The notes under the pieces: model-generated | Seen by the model: the letters and a program-made list of their open reading frames with translations, nothing else | Databases searched by the model: none | What the model was told of the DNA's origin: nothing | Program-made: the position numbers and the translations under genes | NCBI GenBank assembly: GCA_019057355.1 | Contig: DXJM01000281.1 | Location: 1-10,833 of the forward strand | Direction of reading: 5' to 3' | Length of the DNA stretch: 10,833 nucleotides | From: Promethearchaeota archaeon | GTDB taxonomy: Archaea; Asgardarchaeota; Lokiarchaeia; Sigyniarchaeales; SOKP01 | In this document: piece by piece, positions 8,601-10,833 of the stretch | How positions within the stretch are numbered: the first letter of the stretch is position 1 | Layout: each line of letters opens with the position of its first letter

Positions 8601-8998
8601 TAATTCCAATTGCAAAAAAAATAAGAGATTTGGGATTTACAATTTTTGCTACTGAAGAGACTGCTAAAGTATTGAGAAAAAATAACATCGATGTCGTGAA
8701 GCTTTACAAAGTTCATGAAAAGGGAATGGATCCTAATATCATGGAATGCTTACAAGATGGACGTATTGACATGGTGATTAACATCCCACTCCCTACAAGC
8801 GTGGAAGAAAAATTTAAAAAAATCATTGAAGATGAATATAAAATCCGAAGAATGGCCATTGATTATAATATTCCCGTAGTAATTAATTTACAACTTGCAA
8901 AGACAATTATCGATGCAATTGAAAATGTACGAGAGAAAAAATTATTCGTTAAATCTCTAAATGATTATCACGCCACATTGAAGGAGATTTATTGGTAA
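5693..8998 (+). CDS. carB: Carbamoyl-phosphate synthase large subunit, copy 2, with unusual start
   Basis: Second complete synthetase subunit, about 1101 residues with the same domain order as CarB1: ATP-grasp half, linker, ATP-grasp half, MGS-like domain. The motifs TEDRDLF, LRVAYVLGGGGSG, GWKEIEFE, IEINARLSRSSALASKATG, AEDRSKF, VRPSYVLSGAAM and IECNLRSSRS are intact, so both ATP sites should work. The start is odd. The only ordinary in-frame start is GTG at 5744, which would remove the first strand and VLGSG turn. The preceding codons (PLDKSIKK, then VIVLGSG) match CarB1 with mostly silent changes, so they are translated. ATT at 5693 stands where carB1 has ATG. The ATG at 5688 overlaps the carA2 stop but meets TAG after four codons. 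Alternatives are an AUU start, a one-base sequence error, or a frameshift. The partner CarA2 lacks glutaminase residues, so the likely nitrogen source is ammonia. Confidence 0.92.
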   Translation: MPLDKSIKKVIVLGSGAVRIGQAGEFDYSGSQVLKALKEEGIETILINPNIATIQTDPQMASKVYLLPINVKYVEEIIKKEKPDGICLSFGGQTGLNVGVELHEAGVLEKNKVRVLGTPIESIEATEDRDLFIRAMESSGCPVCRSVAVTSYKEAESVAEDFGFPLMLRVAYVLGGGGSGIIHNWEQFERMAKRGLAQSRIHQILIEESVWGWKEIEFEILRDAEDNCFINCSMENIDPCGIHTGDSIVVAPAQTLTDEELQMLRSASIRATRAVGVCGECNVQWALDPFSKKYRAIEINARLSRSSALASKATGYPLAYIAAKIAVGYTLPELLNQITLKTTANFEPATDYMVLKYPRWDLTKFEKVDRHIGPQMKGVGECMSIGRSFEEVCQKALRMLDIGLKGFVANDLKPIDDINELKYELRNPTDLRFLRIGEALKKGISIEEIYERSRVDKWFLYKLQNIIDIESQLEKLDFLGSSDNEKQCILLRAKRYGFSDGQIAKILKIDAQTIRRLRKRYEIVPYVKQIDTLAGQCVPERHYLYLTYWGSKHDIDYSKEEREKKIIVLGSGTYRIGASVEFDWCSVNCLWGLQRLDVDKAIIINYNPETVSTDYDISDRLYFEELSGERVLDICELEKPYGIVLNAGGQIAQNLAAKFVKYSDSYRKANIRILGTHGSRVDLAEDRSKFSGLLDQLGIKQPEWAMLTTKKEAMQFAIKVNYPVLVRPSYVLSGAAMRVCYDEQTLNDTLDLAAAVSREYPVVITKFFSNSLEIECDGVCDGDNVLVGAIVEHIENAGVHSGDATMVLPPQTISEKVKKTIEEYTKKIALALKIMGPFNIQYLVKNDEVYVIECNLRSSRSMPYVSKTRGINLMKLAAEVIIGNKIPERLLNLPYGEFVGVKAPMFSFMRLDKADVILGVEMNSTGEVAVIGDDFQDALMKALEAAEQYIPLDGGNILISVGGEELKKEVIPIAKKIRDLGFTIFATEETAKVLRKNNIDVVKLYKVHEKGMDPNIMECLQDGRIDMVINIPLPTSVEEKFKKIIEDEYKIRRMAIDYNIPVVINLQLAKTIIDAIENVREKKLFVKSLNDYHATLKEIYW

Positions 8999-9098
8999 TT
9001 TTTAAAGAACGACTGATATAATATCATTAGATTAAACATATTAAAAAAATAAAAGGAATAACTGAGGTGTTCAAGAAATTTATTACAGAGGATATATA
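8999..9098 (+). promoter_or_regulatory. AT-rich gap with possible promoter for the RAM gene
   Basis: A T5 run follows the carB2 stop. GATAT-A-ATATC (9015-9025) is a short palindrome that also contains a TATA-like ATATAATA, about 75 bases before the next gene. No strong BRE is visible, so this is a weak promoter candidate. Confidence 0.25.
9087..9092 (+). promoter_or_regulatory. Shine-Dalgarno of the RAM-domain gene
   Basis: AGAGGA ends 6 bases before the TTG at 9099. There is no ATG nearby in frame and an in-frame stop lies at 9063-9065, so this motif decides the TTG start. Confidence 0.5.
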
Positions 9099-9362
9099 TT
9101 GATTAGACTCAAAACCATAGGAAAAGAATGGGATATTACAAATAAGTTACGAGGTAAATCCTCAACAGAAGAAGGCGAAGAATGGATGATAACCTATGTA
9201 ACTCCCGTTTATGGTGGTTGGGATCTAATAATTGAGTGTAGTTTCAGTAAATTAAATGATTTAGATAAAGTAGTAACCTTCTGCCGAGTTGATCCTGAAC
9301 TTGGTGAGTGGATAGAAGAAACAACGACTCTAATGGGATCTCGAAATGATTATCCCGGATAA
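9099..9362 (+). CDS. Small stand-alone RAM (Lrp/AsnC ligand-binding) domain protein
   Basis: An 87-residue protein starting at TTG. From about residue 30 it matches the pattern of the RAM/AsnC ligand-binding domain: a first strand (WMITYVTPVYGGWD), an acidic residue after GGW, an amphipathic helix with the LNDLDKVVTF pattern, and a closing strand with ETTTLMGSR. The usual N-terminal helix-turn-helix is absent, so it should not bind DNA by itself. Known stand-alone RAM proteins form dimers or larger rings, bind amino acids, and may modulate full-length Lrp proteins. The first 28 residues are polar and lysine-rich and have no recognised motif. It lies between carB2 and an aminotransferase gene, which fits amino-acid sensing. 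The family call rests on pattern only, and the ligand cannot be read from the sequence. Confidence 0.65.
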   Translation: MIRLKTIGKEWDITNKLRGKSSTEEGEEWMITYVTPVYGGWDLIIECSFSKLNDLDKVVTFCRVDPELGEWIEETTTLMGSRNDYPG

Positions 9363-9384
9363 ATTATCTGCAAAATTAACTAAA

Positions 9385-9394
9385 TTTTTTTTTT
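9385..9394 (+). terminator. T10 terminator after the RAM gene
   Basis: A run of ten T followed by CC begins 22 bases after the stop codon. There is no strong hairpin. Archaeal RNA polymerase stops at such oligo-T tracts, so this probably ends the RAM gene transcript. Confidence 0.6.
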
Positions 9395-9445
9395 CCTGAA
9401 TATAAGCATGACCGATTTTCAATGGGGAAATTTACCTATATAACA

Positions 9446-9463
9446 CGAAATATTTTTATTTAA
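9446..9463 (+). promoter_or_regulatory. Candidate BRE/TATA promoter for a leaderless transcript
   Basis: CGAAA followed by TATTTTTATTTAA resembles an archaeal BRE plus TATA box. Its centre is about 27 bases before the ATG at 9484, the spacing expected when transcription starts at the start codon. A second TATA-like CTATATAA lies just upstream (about 9436-9443). Confidence is limited because the region is AT-rich throughout. Confidence 0.35.
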
Positions 9464-9483
9464 TCCCTTACCATAATGCAGTA

Positions 9484-9588
9484 ATGATCACTTCTATTGA
9501 TAATACTAAAAAAAATAGTCTTGCTGTAATAGCATTCGCAATTGATATAGCGGTAGCTATCACAGCAGTAGCCGCAGTATTATTATAA
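9484..9588 (+). CDS. Possible 34-residue single-span membrane peptide
   Basis: A short open frame from ATG to TAA. The first 12 residues are polar (MITSIDNTKKNS). The remaining 22 are almost all hydrophobic or small (LAVIAFAID, then IAVAITAVAAVLL), broken only by one Asp at residue 21, as in a single transmembrane helix. The Lys-Lys before the hydrophobic stretch would favour a cytoplasmic N-terminus. There is no Shine-Dalgarno, but a TATA-like box lies at leaderless distance and a pyrimidine tract follows. I do not recognise the family. The hydrophobic start recalls the N-terminal helix of archaeal pilin-like proteins, but no prepilin cleavage site or globular part is visible. It could be a chance frame. 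Confidence 0.35.
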   Translation: MITSIDNTKKNSLAVIAFAIDIAVAITAVAAVLL

Positions 9589-9661
9589 AACAAGATCGCT
9601 ACTCCTTTTCCTTTCTCTTTTTCTGTTCTCTTATTAGTACTATGGGAATGGTATCTTGTTT
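9588..9661 (+). repeat. Inverted repeat with 9-bp arms around the pyrimidine tract
   Basis: AAACAAGAT (9588-9596) is the exact reverse complement of ATCTTGTTT (9653-9661), with a 56-base loop. As RNA it could close a large hairpin. Its right arm overlaps the left side of the dyad at 9653-9682, so the two structures cannot form together. Confidence 0.4.
9602..9632 (+). terminator. Pyrimidine-tract terminator candidate
   Basis: A 31-base stretch made of C and T with a single G follows the 34-residue frame by 13 bases. T-rich tracts like this can stop archaeal transcription. The tract would separate the small frame from the aminotransferase gene. Confidence 0.35.
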
Positions 9662-9682
9662 GAACTTGAGTTCAATTTAGAT
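9653..9682. promoter_or_regulatory. 30-bp dyad upstream of the aminotransferase gene, possible operator
   Basis: The core TTGAACT-TG-AGTTCAA (9660-9675) is a perfect 7-2-7 inverted repeat. Outer ATCT (9653-9656) and AGAT (9679-9682) extend the symmetry around the same centre, with three unpaired positions on each side. It ends 38 bases before the first possible start of the aminotransferase gene, a position suited to an operator for a dimeric regulator (for example of the Lrp family) or to a leader hairpin. The binding protein is unknown. Confidence 0.5.
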
Positions 9683-9720
9683 GAGATCATGGATGGATGC
9701 TACGGTTTTGGTTATAGATC

Positions 9721-10803
9721 ATGAAATCTAAATTGAAAATGCAAAAAACACAAAGAAGTATGAAAAAAATGCAAGTAAATAGTAAGGATATAGATTTTTA
9801 TAATCTTGGATTTGGGTTTATAGAAACCAATAAGATGTTCATATCGGATTATAAGAATGGTAATTGGGATGAAGGGAATCTAGTCCCTTTAGGCTTAATT
9901 CAACTTTCACCTGCAGCATCTATTTTGAATTATGGTCAAGGAATTTTTGAAGGATTGAAAGCATTAAGGGCAAAAAATGGTACAATCACGCTATTTCGTC
10001 CCGAAGAAAATGCAAAGAGGTTTAATCGGAGTGCTGAAAGACTTTTCATGCCACGTATAGATTCAAAAAAATTCGTGGATAGTATTAAAAAAGTAGTGAA
10101 AGCTAATGAAGAATATATACCCCCTTATGAAAGTGGAGGGTCTTTATATATCAGGCCTTTAATGATAGGAAGTGGTCCAATTCTTGGTATTGCACCGGCA
10201 GATGAGTATAAATTCATTATCTTCAGTTCTCCAGTAGGTCCTTATTTTCCTGAAGGATTTAAAGCCATAGACTTAGAAATAAGTACTAAATACACGCGCT
10301 CTAGTGTTGGGGGGACAGGTTTCTCAAAATCATGTAGTAATTATGCAGGAACGATGATGCCTGCTAAAGAGGCTAAATCACGTGGATTTTCCCAAGTCCT
10401 CTATCTTGATTCAATTCACAGGGAATATGTTAATGAAGTGGGTGCTGCGAATTTTTGTGCAGTCATGGATAACACATTAGTTACACCAGAATTGGATGGA
10501 ACAATACTGGAAGGTATAACCTTAAAATCCGTGTTAAAACTCTCTGAAAAAAAATTAAACATGAGAACCGAAGAAAGGAAACTATCGTATAAAGAATTAT
10601 TCACGGACGCTTGTACGGAATGTTTTTGTACTGGAACTGCGGCTGTAATAACTCCAATTGGATCAGTACAAATCGAGCACTCCCTTAAAGTTTTCAATAA
10701 AAAATTACCCGGAGAAATTACTACAAAACTCTATCAACTCTTAACTGGGATTCAAAGATTAGAAATAAAGGATGATTTTAATTGGATTCATGAAATTTCC
10801 TAA
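9721..10803 (+). CDS. ilvE: Branched-chain amino acid aminotransferase (PLP class IV)
   Basis: This enzyme swaps the amino group between Leu/Ile/Val and 2-oxoglutarate, the last step of branched-chain amino acid synthesis or the first of breakdown. The fold-type IV features run in order: NYGQGIFEGLKALR (about 70-83), LFRPEENAKRF, YIRPLMIGSGP (143-153), the Schiff-base Lys203 in GTGFSKSCSNYAGT, YLDSIHREYVNEVGAANF (228-245) with Glu239, and FCTGTAAVITPIGS near the C-terminus. It resembles the long BCAT type of plants and animals (GGTG before the Lys), not the shorter E. coli IlvE. The start is uncertain: ATGs at 9721, 9739, 9760 and 9769 all occur in a lysine-rich N-terminus, and homology begins only near residue 25, so the true protein may be up to 16 residues shorter. 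No clear Shine-Dalgarno is visible. A dyad lies upstream. Confidence 0.92.
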   Translation: MKSKLKMQKTQRSMKKMQVNSKDIDFYNLGFGFIETNKMFISDYKNGNWDEGNLVPLGLIQLSPAASILNYGQGIFEGLKALRAKNGTITLFRPEENAKRFNRSAERLFMPRIDSKKFVDSIKKVVKANEEYIPPYESGGSLYIRPLMIGSGPILGIAPADEYKFIIFSSPVGPYFPEGFKAIDLEISTKYTRSSVGGTGFSKSCSNYAGTMMPAKEAKSRGFSQVLYLDSIHREYVNEVGAANFCAVMDNTLVTPELDGTILEGITLKSVLKLSEKKLNMRTEERKLSYKELFTDACTECFCTGTAAVITPIGSVQIEHSLKVFNKKLPGEITTKLYQLLTGIQRLEIKDDFNWIHEIS

Positions 10804-10809
10804 ATCCTA

Positions 10810-10830
10810 TTTTTTTTTTTTGTTTTTTTT
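10810..10830 (+). terminator. Long T-tract terminator after ilvE
   Basis: T12, one G, then T8 begin 6 bases after the stop codon. This is a strong oligo-T stop signal of archaeal type with no clear hairpin. Confidence 0.7.
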
Positions 10831-10833
10831 AAT

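Larger units (their letters stand above)
1..8998 (+). repeat. Tandem duplication of the whole carAB operon
   Basis: Bases 1-4451 and 4549-8998 are the same two-gene unit in direct orientation, each about 4.45 kb. Gene order, near-abutting carA/carB spacing, protein lengths (378/379 and 1103/about 1101) and the C-terminal LKEIYW are shared. The first 22 bases of both carA genes are identical, and exact matches up to about 34 bases occur in carB (2944-2977 and 7491-7524). Most third codon positions have diverged, so the duplication is old and is not an assembly collapse artefact. Confidence 0.93.

Noticed and set aside
7230..8688. Minus-strand open frames opposite carB2, and similar ones opposite carB1 and ilvE
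   Set aside because: They lie wholly within well-supported genes, look like reverse-frame shadows, and show no recognisable protein features.
4549..8998. Second car operon as a pseudogene pair or an assembly duplicate
   Set aside because: Both frames are intact over their full length, differences are spread throughout and are largely silent in carB, and the ATP-grasp residues are conserved. The only defects are the specific glutaminase changes and the start codon.
1..10833. CRISPR arrays, tRNA or rRNA genes, insertion sequences, att sites
   Set aside because: No regularly spaced short repeats, no tRNA cloverleaf or rRNA sequence, and no transposase or integrase were seen.

Overview
The window is AT-rich (about 35% G+C by eye), tightly packed and coded entirely on the + strand. 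It suggests an archaeon. Oligo-T tracts without strong hairpins follow the genes, Shine-Dalgarno-led genes sit beside TATA-box-like, leaderless-type spacing, and there is a small stand-alone RAM (Lrp/AsnC ligand-binding) protein. The carbamoyl-phosphate synthetase proteins look more like animal CAD/CPS1 than the E. coli enzyme. An Asgard-type archaeon is my best guess, but that is inference and not proven by the sequence.

Layout. Bases 1-8998 hold two complete, diverged tandem copies of a carA-carB operon: carA1 (1-1137) and carB1 (1140-4451), then carA2 (4549-5688) and carB2 (about 5693-8998). Next come a stand-alone RAM-domain gene (9099-9362), a possible 34-residue membrane peptide (9484-9588), a short regulatory-looking stretch with a near-perfect dyad (9653-9682), and a branched-chain aminotransferase gene (9721-10803) ending in a long T-tract terminator.

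How the genes work together. Copy 1 looks like an ordinary glutamine-dependent carbamoyl-phosphate synthetase: its small subunit keeps the Cys-His-Glu triad. Copy 2 has a large subunit with all checked ATP-grasp residues in place. Its small subunit has lost the catalytic Cys (now Gly) and His (now Asn), plus several glutamine-binding residues. The pair therefore looks like a glutamine-using enzyme next to a pseudo-glutaminase, probably ammonia-fed, paralogue. This parallels the CPS II / CPS I split of animals, but with separate subunits in a prokaryotic operon. Carbamoyl phosphate feeds pyrimidine and arginine synthesis. The aminotransferase and the RAM protein add a nitrogen and amino-acid theme.

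The main oddities are the dead glutaminase of CarA2 and the start of carB2. There the ATG used by carB1 is replaced by ATT, although the codons after it are conserved as protein and a good Shine-Dalgarno sits at the right distance.
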